From Acanthopleura granulata (Eukaryota > Mollusca > Polyplacophora > Chitonida > Chitonidae): a stretch of DNA of 64,000 bases. This document shows, piece by piece, positions 45,680-56,015 of the stretch. The translations under genes were made by a program, and so were the position numbers. The notes under the pieces were generated by a model. The model had not been told where the DNA came from and made no database searches. It worked only from the letters and a program-made list of their open reading frames with translations. The stretch spans positions 6,630,598-6,694,597 of the forward strand of contig JABBOT010000016.1 of NCBI GenBank assembly GCA_016165875.1. Direction: 5' to 3'. Position 1 is the first letter of the stretch, and each line of letters opens with the position of its first letter.

Positions 45680-45970
45680 CATTATCTACCGGTTCCAACT
45701 TAACACTTTTCCGTGGAACTCATGAGATTGAACCTATATAGGTATCAATGCCGACATCCGAGGGAGTGTGAGGTGCTACTGCTTAAACATTTACATGGAC
45801 AGTTATAAGAAAACCCTAACTGAGGTAAACTGACAAGAAGTCTGATTTCACAGTTTACATGTGACAATCTATTACTCTGTCGTCGCTGCTCTGGTTTTCT
45901 CTATGTTGTAATCTTTCATAACATCTTTCTCCATAAGCCGGGACTCTGCTGATGGGCTAAGCGTCTCCAA
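45680..45970 (-). repeat. A-B-C family, C-B-D blocks
   Basis: C edge: GAGGGAGTGTGAGGTGCTAC. B: AAACCCTAACTGAGGTAAAC, ATTACTCTGTCGTCGCTGCT. D: ATAAGCCGGGACTCTGCTGA, TGGGCTAAGCGTCTCCAAGG. The long A block of the same orientation follows at 46150, giving the full order C-B-D-A on the plus-strand reading. Confidence 0.85.
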
Positions 45971-46110
45971 GGCTGGAGACTCATTATACGTGATTGTTTC
46001 AATCAACGTCAAAAGTTATTACTGCAAAAACTAGTGTGTCCCGGATATTCCGTCAAACGCCTTCACTTCAAGTTTCTTAAATTTTACAAGGAGTACGCCT
46101 CTCTTGTTGG

Positions 46111-46137
46111 TTAATACGGACGAAATGTCCGTATTAA
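46111..46137. other. perfect 11-bp hairpin
   Basis: TTAATACGGAC and GTCCGTATTAA pair perfectly around the 5-nt loop GAAAT. It lies between the D and A parts of one repeat copy. It has no U run typical of a bacterial terminator, and none is expected in this genome. Confidence 0.85.
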
Positions 46138-46149
46138 GAATCTCTGGGC

Positions 46150-46545
46150 CCCTGTTTTATAATTGTGTCTTAACCCGGGGCTTGGGGCCCTTTGTTCATC
46201 GTGTTGAGTGTGATCGCCACGTTGGATATATGAACAGTTGCAAAGAGCAACTGAGATACATAGTCTGTTGTCGACATCATATATACTAAAATGGTACACG
46301 ATTTGGATACTGATTTTATTCATCCGCCTAGGGCATTCAGTACATCTTTTCGTCATCATTGAAAACTAGTGACTGCTTCTCTTTTCACGAATCCGTACTA
46401 AGTGTTATATTTGTATATTTTCATAGCTCTTTGGTGGTTTGTGTTATTTGTCGTTTTTGGAAACTGGTCTTGCTATTACTGAAACGGAACGCCCTTTTTG
46501 GTTGACGGCTGGTATGCCAATATCGCTTCCGACGCCTAGATGAAA
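46150..46545 (-). repeat. A-B-C family, long A block
   Basis: This is the reverse complement of 3177-3565. Shared words include TTAACCCGGGGCTTGGGGCC, GTGATCGCCACGTTGGATAT, TTGGATACTGATTTTATTCA, TGTGTTATTTGTCGTTTTTG and TTTTTGGTTGACGGCTGGTA. The two copies together define a long A block of about 390 bp. Confidence 0.88.
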
Positions 46546-46729
46546 AAAAAAAATGAACAAAAGTCATACATGATGTAAGTTGAACAGAAGCTACATTTCA
46601 TCGGTTAGGGGTAAACATTTGCCAATTGTGGTTTTATTATCTGTCTTTTATGTCGTATTCGTGCATATACCTGCATTCTGAGAAGAATCAGAATAAGAAT
46701 AAGAATTCCCAAGGCGCTGTTTTGCATTA

Positions 46730-47090
46730 TTTTTCATGTTATCCTATGATGTAGATGTTCAGTGAGATGACAACAGAACATTTTAAGTCGTTCTAGACCA
46801 ATGATCTCTGGTGTATTCCATTTAACCACACTGCCACTTTACTTTATTCTGCTTATGGTGCTGGGGGCGTGGAAGCTGCTGCTATTTAAGCCCATACATC
46901 ATCCGTTAGAACAAAACTCTACCTGTGGTATACTGACAAGAGACCGCATTTCGCCAGCTAGGTGTGACAATGTGCCGTATATCACGCCGTCGTCGCTGCT
47001 CTGGGTTTTCTCTCTGTGCTATAGTCTTTTATATTACATTCGTCCACAAACCGAGATTTGCTGATGAACTAAGCATCCCCAAGGCTGCCC
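46730..47090 (-). repeat. A-B-C family, C-B-D blocks
   Basis: C: AGTCGTTCTAGACCAATGAT, CTGCTTATGGTGCTGGGGGC. B: AAACTCTACCTGTGGTATAC, TATATCACGCCGTCGTCGCT. D: TTTGCTGATGAACTAAGCAT, CCCCAAGGCTGCC. The first copy of the 1.2-kb duplicated unit begins directly after D. Confidence 0.88.
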
Positions 47091-48315
47091 TAGCCTTTTA
47101 TTTTATATTTAGTTCTTCACAACTCATTTTACGAGTCAGCTAAATAAATACAGCACAGATTATCGCCGGCGTGTCAGTGCATTGCGAACAAAAGTGAGGT
47201 CATCTAAAAGTTTATCATACTGCAAAATACCGGAGGCCCGTTTACAACTTCCGCTTACATTGCTCTTATTAGTTTTCGTCGGATGGAACAGAGGAAATAC
47301 CCTGGGTTGCTTTCAATTTGCTCTGAGATGGCCAGACGTATGCATACGTTTTCATGACTCCGTTATGATAGAGCCTCCTAAAGCCTCGCCTGTATGGTTC
47401 GTCATAAAATCTCTGGCCTCGCGGGATATGGCATGATTAACCAGGCGTTTCATTACAATAAGTGTGAAAGAATCATGTTACAGATCCGGTTTTATTCGGC
47501 CATACTTCTGGGAGATCACTGAGAAAACGAGACAACGTAATGGTTGTTTAGGATTCAAATTGTGGCCACCGACAAGAATTGCACCTCTTCCGAACTGCCG
47601 TGTCGGTCTCGATTAGGTGGATTCCGGGTAGTAAAACAGGGCGATCATATGACATCGAGCTGCCTTTAGTGTTCTTAAATTCGCGCGTAAAATATCGTCT
47701 GAGACACAGTGGAGTTTTGCCCATTAAAGTTAGATGCTGTGTGCCTTCATAATCCTGCACATTTTGCTCGAACCCATTTTATGCTGGAGTCAAATGTCCG
47801 GTCGTGTCGAAATTGCTCCCAACGTCTTTTCACTAGACTGCACAACATGCATGTGTGCGTACATTAGCGTCACTGAAATGGTCGCGTTCATTTCTGATAG
47901 AGAAAAAATGAGTAATTAGGCATGACACAGTGAAGTGGCCATTCCATAGAGTTTTAATGCATACTTGTAGTGTAAACTCACGAAAAGAAGTAATTACAAC
48001 TGCAAATGACTGACTGATTTTTATTCATCACCATATTCAATAATTTTCTGACTTACAATACGATGGCGGGATTATAAATGATGGTGAGCTTTAGAAATGA
48101 AATGCAAATGGATGACAATTCCAGCCGCGGAAATCCTCCATGTACACGCAATAAGGATGATTTGAATTGATTTTTTTTTTTTGGAGTACACTGGACTCTA
48201 ATCGACAAATAATAAGGTGTATATCAAGCTTTAAAATTATCCAGAACGATCTCATTGGATTATATGGCAATCATGGGATGTTTTAAGTTGACCTTTAGAC
48301 TAATAATTGTAATCG
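47091..48315. repeat. duplicated unit U, copy 1
   Basis: Collinear with 49335-50560. Long shared words include TTTCGTCGGATGGAACAGAG, GATTAACCAGGCGTTTCATT, TTCAAATTGTGGCCACCGAC and ATTTCTGATAGAGAAAAA. A 52-bp block is identical in both copies (47824-47875 and 50051-50102). Overall identity is roughly 80% by eye, with indels. Frames over the block are not kept: the two copies shift frame just after it, so protein coding is unlikely. An old minus-strand SINE tail at about 48025-48080 is shared by both copies. Confidence 0.9.
48025..48080 (-). mobile_element. old SINE tail remnant in unit U copy 1
   Basis: TTATTCATCACCATATTCAA, TAATTTTCTGACTTACAATA and CGATGGCGGGATT are a decayed complement of the SINE tail. 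The same remnant lies at about 50253-50310 in copy 2, so the insertion is older than the duplication. Confidence 0.6.
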
Positions 48316-48379
48316 TTCATTCGGATCTTTTGCATTGTTGTCATGTTTCCATGTAATGTGGATGCTAAATGTGATGACA

Positions 48380-48840
48380 TCACGGCACTCAGAGTGATTC
48401 TAGGATCAGTGCATGGTATCTAAGAAACTGCAATTAACTTCATTGCATTTTAGTTCTCCTGCGTCTTCCGCAGGGTGAATGTAAGTTTCTGTTATTTAAC
48501 TATTTACATGAACAGTCACAATAAAACCCTAACTGTGCAAAATGAACAGAAGCCGCATTTCACCCCCGCATTATGCTGGAGAACTTCTGTCAGTTTTCAC
48601 AATGACGTCGCTGCTCTGGTCATGTATTATCTCTGCTGTAGTCTTCTATTTATTTATTCATTTATTTGATTGGTATTTTACGCTTTACTCCAGAACATTT
48701 CATTTATACCACGGGGGCCAGCTTTAAGGTGGGAGGAAAGCGAGTAGAGCTCGAGGGAAACTGTAGTCTTCTATGTCGTATCCCTGCATAAGCCAGGATT
48801 CTGCTGGCGTCCTGAGCATCCCAGGTGTCCCGGCCCTTTG
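48380..48840 (-). repeat. A-B-C family, C-B-D split by a truncated SINE
   Basis: C: AACTGCAATTAACTTCATTG. B: AAACCCTAACTGTGCAAAAT, CAATGACGTCGCTGCTCTGG. After the nested SINE, D reads GCATAAGCCAGGATTCTGCT and GAGCATCCCAGG. The copy is readable across the insertion once the SINE and one target duplication are removed. Confidence 0.85.
48650..48760 (-). mobile_element. 5'-truncated SINE with 14-bp target duplication
   Basis: CTGTAGTCTTCTAT is perfect at 48636-48649 and 48761-48774. Only the complemented tail (TTTGATTGGTATTTTACGC, TTTACTCCAGAACATTTCAT) and the 3' body (GGTGGGAGGAAAGCGAGTAG) are present, about 111 bp. Truncation at the 5' end with a flanking duplication is the mark of target-primed reverse transcription by a LINE. 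Confidence 0.95.
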
Positions 48841-48879
48841 CATTGATTCATGTCATGTGAACGTTGAGTGTGACAAAAC

Positions 48880-49137
48880 TACAGGATTTTGAATAATGCT
48901 GCACCCTCTAATATATTGCAATTAACATCACTGCATTTTTTAAACTTAATACTGCCGAGTTATGGTGGTAGGGGTCGAGTCAGTTGCTACTGTTCAAGTA
49001 TTTACATGATTAGTTAAAATAAAACCCCACAACGGAGGTGAAGAGACATTAATTCACAGGTTACGTGTGACAATTTGCCAACTATCACACTGTCGTCGCT
49101 GCTCAGGTCTCATTTAATTCTCTGCTGTAGCTTATCA
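48880..49137 (-). repeat. A-B-C family, C-B blocks
   Basis: C: GGATTTTGAATAATGCTGCA, TTGCAATTAACATCACTGCA, GCTACTGTTCAAGTATTTAC. B: CAGGTTACGTGTGACAATTT, CTATCACACTGTCGTCGCTG. It lies directly beside the previous C-B-D copy in the same orientation. Confidence 0.87.
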
Positions 49138-49334
49138 CTTAATATTTACTTCTTCATTTGTCATTATACGAGCGAACTAAATGAGTACATCACAGATTAT
49201 TGCCGGTCTGAGAGTGAATGCCGAACACAAATGAGGTCTTGCTCAAGTTTACGGTACTGAAAAATACAATTTAGAACTTCCGATTATAATGCTTTACACT
49301 GTCGTCGCTGTACTGATTTTACTCTGAATGCTGT
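49138..49334. repeat. short partial copy of unit U plus a B remnant
   Basis: TTCATTTGTCATTATACGAG, TACATCACAGATTATTGCCG and GAGTGAATGCCGAACACAAA match the start of unit U (47125-47205 and 49365-49460). A B remnant, TTTACACTGTCGTCGCTGTA, follows at 49291. So the left part of U plus B was itself duplicated once more. Confidence 0.8.
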
Positions 49335-50560
49335 AGTCTTTTATGTTATATTTACATCTCCATTAGTCATTATACAAGTCAACTAAATAAAAACATCACG
49401 TATGTATACTTAACCTTCATTGTTGCCCGTGTCTGTGAGTGCATGCCCAACAAAAAGGAGATATTATAAAAGTTTTCCAAACTGAAGTCCCCGTTTGCAA
49501 CTTCTGATTACATTGCTTTACTTTTCGTCGGATGGAACAGAGCAAATTCACTAGTTGTTTTCAATTTCGCTCTGAGATACTTACATACGTTTCATGACGC
49601 CATTATGATATAGCCTCGTAAAGTCTCTCCTGGTTTGTCATAAAATCTCGGGCCGCGCTGGAAATGACGTGATTAACCAGGCGTTTCATTAGGACAAGGG
49701 TGAAAATACCATGTTACAGATCAGGTTTTATTCTGGGAGATCGCTGAGAAAGCGAGACAACGTAATGATTGTTTATGATTCAAATTGTGGCCACCGACAA
49801 GAATTGCATCTCTACCAAATTGCCGTGTCGGTCTCGATTAGGAGGGAATTCCGTGTATACTAACAGGGCGATCATGTGACACTGAACTGCCTTTAGTGTT
49901 CTTAAATTCACGCGTGAAATATCGTCCAAGACACTATGGACTTTCGCACGCAACAGTTAGGTGCGATTTGTCTCCGTATTGTTGCACATTTTACTCGAAC
50001 CCATTTTATGCTGGAGTCAAAAGTCCAGTCTCGTCGAAATTGCTCCTAATGTCTTTTCACTAGACTGCACAACATGCATGTGTGCGTACATTAGCGTCAC
50101 TGGAAAAGGTCACGTTCATTTCTGATAGAGAAAAATTGAGTAATCAGGCATGACACTGTGTGCAACATCAGAAAGGCCTTTCCATTGTTTTAATGCCTAC
50201 TTATAGCGTAAACTCACGAAAAGAAATAATGACAATTGCAAATGACTGATTGAGTATTGTTTAACCCCATTCTTATCAATATTTCGCGTATAATACAATG
50301 GTGAAATTGTAAATGATGGTATACAGGCATGAGGAATAAATTACATATGGATGACAATTCCAGCCGTGTACATGTATTAAGGATAGTTGGAATTGATTTT
50401 TTGTGGAGTGTACCGGAATCTGATCGACATAATAAGGTACCTTTAATAAGGTATATATCTAGCTGTAAAATTATCCGGCGCTATCCCATTAGATTATATG
50501 GCAATCGTGGGATGTTATAAGTGGCCATTTATGGCTAATCATTGTAAGCTTAATCAGTTC
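49335..50560. repeat. duplicated unit U, copy 2
   Basis: This is the second copy of the unit at 47091-48315, in direct orientation. It keeps the 52-bp identical block (50051-50102) and the shared SINE remnant (about 50253-50310). It lacks several short stretches of copy 1 and has its own small insertions, such as TAATAAGGTACCTTTAATAA near 50430. Confidence 0.9.
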
Positions 50561-50930
50561 CCAAGTCATGCGCGGTATGATCTCAGAAATCAGAACTGAA
50601 TGAAACAAGACTATTGGGTGTACTTACCCCAGCGTGATCTAACTGGAAATATTGTAGTAGTATTCGATCATGTTAATTTCTATATAAAAAATTATTATAC
50701 CTTATAGAGTAAATCGCCATTAAGTAAGAATAACACAGTTAATGCTGAAGTGTTGCATAAAACACTTAAGGGGTTGACGACATCCACATTTTCAATTTCC
50801 AGAACAATTTACAACTGTTGCATATTAACATTTACATGCGTTGTGTAGAACGTTTATGTGTTTAATTTAGCACTTTAGTTTTTAGACCGTATACAATAAC
50901 ACACAATTTTACTCATATATATATACATAA
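50561..50930. other. AT-rich unique stretch
   Basis: Nothing is recognised except a short (AT)n patch at about 50916-50925. Confidence 0.4.
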
Positions 50931-50931
50931 C

Positions 50932-50982
50932 ATAGAATTCTTGAGTACGGCGTAAAACATCAATCAAATGAATAACTAAATA
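50932..50982 (+). mobile_element. SINE tail only
   Basis: AGAATTCTTGAGTACGGCG, AAAACATCAATCAAATGAAT form an isolated tail, either an extreme 5' truncation or a remnant. Confidence 0.7.
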
Positions 50983-51789
50983 CAACATAGAAATGAGGAA
51001 TACTGCGTGTAGCTAGCGAGCATTACATCAAATACTACATCTCTTAAGGCGTAAATCATGGACCCAAGTCCCTTGTACTATTTTTTTTTATTTTGCTGAG
51101 GACATTTACCTTGGATAAAAATCTCTGTCCTAAAGTCGAGTATAACAAATGCAAAGGGGAGACCTTGCCTTTGCTCACAGTTAAATGAGCTGTCTGGAAT
51201 CTCCATTCAGAGGTCGGCAGAACAATTGACGGAACAGTCGTGTCCGCGAAACGACAAAGAATGAATATGGAGAGTGTGTTCATAAACGTCGTTCAAAGCA
51301 CCCAATTACCGAGTTAACTCAATACAACGACAGCTTGGCCTGCTCTTCGTGCCTTCACATGACTAGGCTGTTGATTGCGGATTTTAGTCCCTTTGCGGCC
51401 AAATGCAATTAACCCTCTGTACAGGGTCTGTGAAGACTTTACCTAAACGAATTTTTGGCTTTCTGTTCCGTGTGCTTCGCCACACCAAGTAGCGGGTTTA
51501 GACGCGGAGGCACTATGGCAGTAATTCGGTTCCCAATGATTTGTAGCCTTCCTGCTTTTCTTCTCAGGAAACTCAGTCAACCTGGGCTTCATTCTCCGGT
51601 TGAATTTGATAACAGTAAGATGCATTGCTATGGACTGAGGCACAAAACAAATTCTCGCTCATTATAGGGAAATTTAAAATACATGTGCATCAGGGGTCCT
51701 CACAGACTGCCGTCGCTTAACGCGTTGTTCCCGCTGAAATCGATTGACTGCTGCATGGTAAAAGAATTAACAGTTTCAAATCCGGTATA
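50983..51789. other. unique non-coding stretch
   Basis: No gene or repeat is recognised. Frames of 66-75 codons have no motif. Confidence 0.4.
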
Positions 51790-51917
51790 CCTTTGCGAAG
51801 GGCAGTGATTTCCTCGCTCAACACTCAAGTTTCGTCCACCTATAAACCAGGCCGTCGACATATAAGTGAACAGTTTTCTGCGTACGACGTTAAACTCCAG
51901 TCAAACACATATCTAAA
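51790..51917 (+). mobile_element. SINE of the second family, 3' half
   Basis: GGGCAGTGATTTCCTCGCTC, GTTTCGTCCACCTATAAACC and AGGCCGTCGACATATAAGTG, then CGTACGACGTTAAACTCCAG. This is a diverged second-family body and tail. Confidence 0.6.
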
Positions 51918-52490
51918 ATGAATCAACGCATGCAGTGCACGCTGCAAGGGGCGTCTCTCTACAAGAAGCGATCAACATTGACCATGTTACAATGTATGGC
52001 TTCCTGACAGAGATATCAATGTCAGTGACAACCGGAAGTGTTTTCAATTAAGTGTATGAAATTGTCAAATTTATCAAATAAGGAATTAAATCTGTATTAT
52101 AGAGGTGTGCTTTTCTGTACTTGGACTCTCACCAGAGATTGTTTTTGCAATTTACACAAGAAATACAGAAGATTACAAAAACGTTACTCAGCGAATGCAA
52201 GTATTATTATTTACGAGTATGTTTAAGCATTGTTAGGATATTCGCATGCATTGCTGTCACCAACTTTTAGAAAATGTCCCTTGCAGGGGGAAGTTACTTC
52301 TTTTTCCAACGTGAATTGTTTCATTCTTGTCAAAATTAATAAACCTGAGATTGTTCTGAAGAAAAACTGTATTCGCGCCCCCTTTGCTTAGAACCCAGGC
52401 AGCACTGCATGGCTATTCCTATATATACAATGTTTTGAGGGACAATACGAAGAACCTGCTACTGAGCTAGTGCACAGAATTTAATGTACT
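51918..52490. other. unique non-coding stretch
   Basis: Nothing is recognised here. Confidence 0.4.
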
Positions 52491-52503
52491 TATAGTGTAT
52501 ATA

Positions 52504-52755
52504 GGTTGGCTCAGCGCGCTAGCGCAGCGCAATGACTCAGGAATCTCCCACCAATGCGGTCCCTGTGAGTTCAAGTCCAGCTCCCTCTCCGGCTGTACGT
52601 GGGAAGGTCTGCCAGCAACCTGCGGATGGTCCTGGGTTTCCTCTGTGCTGTGTCCGGTTTCCTACCACCATAATGTTGGCCACCGTCGTAAAAGTGAAAT
52701 ATTCTTGAGTACGGTGTAAAAACCAATCAAATAAATAAAGAAATAAATAAATAAA
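52504..52755 (+). mobile_element. full-length tRNA-derived SINE with 13-bp target duplication
   Basis: TATAGTGTATATA (52491-52503) and TATAATGTATATA (52756-52768) differ at one base. The head has GCGCGCTAGCGCAGCGCAATG, trimmed here to its A-box part, and the B box is GAGTTCAAGTCCAGC. A short deletion follows the B box. The tail is TGAAATATTCTTGAGTACGG with (AAAT)n. Confidence 0.93.
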
Positions 52756-52768
52756 TATAATGTATATA

Positions 52769-53457
52769 CCACTGACAGTTGATACAATGTGAATATAGGA
52801 ATAGATCGGTTCCTTTAGCATTTGGGCGACCGGTTTCTTCTGTGACAGGAAGGACGATATACATTGCCGCTCGTGATCTTAAAATCCATGGCTTAGAACC
52901 GATAAGGTATTTCTATAGATTGACAATGCTCTGTTTTATCTCCCTTTCGGGGTCTACTGTTTGGAATGAAAGAACGATCTTTTATAGCGCATGGTCTTGA
53001 CATTCATAGCTTGGAACCAGGACGGTATGGTCTGCCAGAGCCAAAGACGGCTCGCTGAAGTCCGAGGACAACTTAATTCTCCGTTTTGAGACTGTAACAA
53101 CCGCAAGCAGATCCCTTTGATTGGTCCTCTCATAAACCTAATGCCTTGGCGCTGTCCCCTTGGGTACACACTAATGGCACAATTATGTAAATTTTACATC
53201 GTGTTGCCATGGTAACGCTCTTTTACTTCACAGATGTTCCTTTTCATGACTACTTTAGGAATACTCTATGTATTTCATTTGCCCTCAAAACCAATTCCCA
53301 AACAAGTAAACAAAGAGCAAAAGACAGCGTATGATCTGACGTGTCAAAGGCAAAACGGTGAATCTGCAAATGTGTTTGCCATTTAATGATCATTTTACAC
53401 GGAGAAGTAAAAAGGAAATATTGGGCATTCTGAGAACTGATATCACAAAACGGTTCA
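52769..53457. other. unique non-coding stretch
   Basis: Nothing is recognised. GGTATTTCTATAG and GGACGGTATGGTC phrases near 52905 and 53020 share a loose GGCTTAGAACC/GCTTGGAACC repeat. Confidence 0.35.
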
Positions 53458-53468
53458 ATGAAATGGTG

Positions 53469-53699
53469 GGGTCCTCCGTGGTAGAGGTGGATAGCGCGCT
53501 AGCGATCACTGTGAGTTCAAGTCCAGCACATGCCGGCCTCCTCTCCAGCCGTAAGTGGGAAGGTCTGCCTGCAATCTGTGGATGGTCGTGGGTTTCCTCC
53601 GGGCTTTGCCCGGTTTCTTCCCACCATCATGTTATCCACCGTGTTGTAAGTGAAATATCCTTGAGTACTGCGCAAAACCAAAATCAAATATATAAATTC
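53469..53699 (+). mobile_element. tRNA-derived SINE with internal deletion and 11-bp target duplication
   Basis: ATGAAATGGTG is perfect at 53458-53468 and 53700-53710. The head GGGTCCTCCGTGGTAGAGG with TAGCGCGCTAGCG jumps directly to ATCACTGTGAGTTCAAGTCC. About 35 bp between A and B boxes that other copies have is missing. The body and tail are complete, with AT-rich end ATCAAATATATAAATTC. Confidence 0.95.
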
Positions 53700-53710
53700 A
53701 TGAAATGGTG

Positions 53711-54204
53711 AGCCAGCATTTGGTTTATTGCATGTACCGTATGTCTGAATGTAGTTCCAGCATCTGGCCTTTCCTGGCGATACATCGAGCTTTATACACT
53801 GGATTTGAAATGCAAACTTTCACTTCGTCTGGAATAATGAACTGGAAATTTGTAGGACTCCTGGCAAGGTACACAGTTTGTTCAGGGGTAATCACAAAAA
53901 GTCAGCGTTTGAAATTTAAAATTTTAATTTTTGATTTAAAACCATACTGTGTGATGTTGTTGAAATTCCGAAAACACAACACGTGTTACATTAAGACAAT
54001 CTGATAAAACTATACTTTGTGTTTTCATTTTGAGAATTCAAAAATTGTTTTGTAAAATTAGCAGCAGCTGATTTTCACAGTCTTTCCTGCATCACTGAAA
54101 ACTGATGACAACTCAAATCTTACATTTTACCAGCTTTATTTACCCTTTATATACAGTATTTCTGGCATATTCCTTTGAGAGCTGGTATTATATATCTCGT
54201 TTTT
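53711..54204. other. AT-rich unique stretch
   Basis: Nothing is recognised. A 99-codon frame at 53705-54004 begins at the SINE edge and has no motif. Confidence 0.4.
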
Positions 54205-54292
54205 AAAATGGGCCTCGCGATTATTGACTTGGAACGCCCCTTTATTGTTTAAGAGTGGTATAGGAGTGTCGAACTTGACGCTTAGATCAGAG
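54205..54292 (-). repeat. A-B-C family, A block
   Basis: TTTTTAAAATGGGCCTCGCG, ATTATTGACTTGGAACGCCC and TCGAACTTGACGCTTAGATC are a diverged A complement. A SINE starts 15 bp downstream. Confidence 0.75.
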
Positions 54293-54306
54293 ATACAATA
54301 GCCTCA

Positions 54307-54540
54307 TGGGTCCTCCGTGGCAGAGGGGTTAAGCGCGTGAATGTCTCTCACCAATGTGATTGCTGTGAGTTCAAGCAGAAATTCACGCTGGCTTCCTCTC
54401 CTGTCATACATGGGCAGGCCCACCAGCAACCTGCGGATGGTGGTGGGTTTCCTGCATCATATTGCTGGGTCGTATAAGTGAAATATTCTTGAGTACGGCG
54501 TAAAGCGCCCAATTAGAGAAATAAATAAATAAATAAATCA
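54307..54540 (+). mobile_element. tRNA-derived SINE, full span
   Basis: Head GGGTCCTCCGTGGCAGAGGG with AAGCGCGTGAATG, B box GAGTTCAAGCAGAA, body CAGCAACCTGCGGATGGTGG, tail GTCGTATAAGTGAAATATTC and GGCGTAAAGCGCCC, then (AAAT)n. A deletion lies between the body and the tail. The end passes into an (ATCA)n tract. Confidence 0.9.
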
Positions 54541-54600
54541 AATAATAAATAAATAAATAAACAAATCAATCGATCAATCAATCAACCAATCAATCAATAC
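54541..54600. repeat. (AAAT)n passing into (ATCA)n
   Basis: The SINE tail is extended by AAATA units and then by CAATCAATC units to about 54598. This is microsatellite growth from a SINE tail. Confidence 0.85.
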
Positions 54601-55388
54601 CGTACGAAAACATTGTCTCAAAAGTATGCTCATCTAGACCTGAAACCACACAAGCAGTAAGTTGCATGGGTCCAAGACACACAAATGGCCGCAGTGATGC
54701 TATAGTACCTCATTTTCCAGTACGTCTATTACCTCTTTTTCCACCAGGTATATGCGTTATTGATAAGAGCGTGTTTAAAAGGCTTCACAAACATGCACGG
54801 GCAGAAAACAATTAGAGAGATCGCAACCGCCGATATAACAAGCGTGACCGCCGTTTGAGGTATCGGTTTATCCTAGAATTCGCTCATCGATTCCGGATTG
54901 CCTTTTAAAGACAGAACGGGCGTTCCATCGGCACGTAGCGGAACGTAGTCGATACAAGCAGCGTGTGTGTCCGCCAATGACCGGAACCCTTCTCTCGCCA
55001 TTGCGAGGTGCGACGTTCATTCCAGGCAGCCATCCAGCAGAGCGATGTCACGAACTTTGATTCAAGGCTTTGAAATAAGTAGCACGTTTCCCCGATCCAA
55101 GACCGATCCCCAAACTCAAGACGACAATGGGAACCATCTTGCAGAGATCAATAGTAGAACTCTAGTGCTAAGACGGCGATTTAGCCTAAGCCTTCGGATT
55201 GTGCAATGTTGGCAGTTTTACGCAACTCCTTGCAGTTGCTAGGAGAGTATTTTTTGTAAGCATCCCAAATACATCGATTTTGATTCCGAAAGTGAAAGGC
55301 TAAACGTTACCCTTGTAATTTAATTTGATCCTCAGGTATTTTTGAAGAAAATTAAATTCTGAATTACTTTGCACTTTTTTTCGCTTCT

Positions 55389-55424
<36 letters not shown>

Positions 55425-55810
55425 CTTGTTTTTTTGACAAATGTGTTGAAATATAAAAACAGTGAGATCAATCAATCAAACTCCTTTTAAGAAATATTGA
55501 TGGTGTTACTGGATTCAGCGTTTTGATGATAATAAATTATACATAGTAATAAAGTTTGGAGGCAAACTCTGCATTTTACTGTCAGTTTTATGTTGTTTTC
55601 CGCTGAGAAACGAGGCGGGGGTTGAACATGTCATTCTCCCCGCCAAGCGATGGAACATTACACTCCGAAATTAATCAAATCTGTTAAACGTTTGTCAGGT
55701 TTGAAGGGCGGCCTGAAATTGTTTCAAACAACACTTTAATAACTATCATTTCTGAGTCCATATGCTGGAAATTCTATGCCTTGAATATAGTCTGTTGATC
55801 TAAAAGTGGG
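54601..55810. other. unique stretch with T32 tract
   Basis: T32 lies at 55390-55421. It could be the poly(A) of a minus-strand retrocopy, but no retrocopy body or target duplication is seen beside it. The rest is anonymous. Confidence 0.45.
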
Positions 55811-55819
55811 TTTAAAGCA

Positions 55820-56015
55820 GAAAGAACTGGATTTGAACCCGCGACCAAATGGTGAAGGAACAGTTAACTGGAGTGGAGGACTTTATACCCTGATGATGTA
55901 TACCCTATCTATGTTTATTTCTTTAGTCTTGGCAGTCAGGCTTATGATTGGAGGAAACCAGAGAGAGCCTGACCGAAACCACGACCCCTCGTCAGGTATA
56001 CATGACAAAACAGCG
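55820..56015 (-). mobile_element. SINE remnant, second family
   Basis: TATGATTGGAGGAAACCAGA, GAGAGCCTGACCGAAACCAC form a second-family body on the minus strand. To the left a separate B-box complement (GGATTTGAACCCGCGACC at about 55829) suggests another decayed head. The relation between the two parts is unclear. Confidence 0.5.

Noticed and set aside
46111..46137. Hairpin as a transcription terminator
   Set aside because: The genome is eukaryotic, no U run follows, and the hairpin lies between blocks of a repeat.
55390..55421. Poly(T) as the tail of a processed pseudogene
   Set aside because: No gene-like body on the minus strand and no target duplication are visible next to it.
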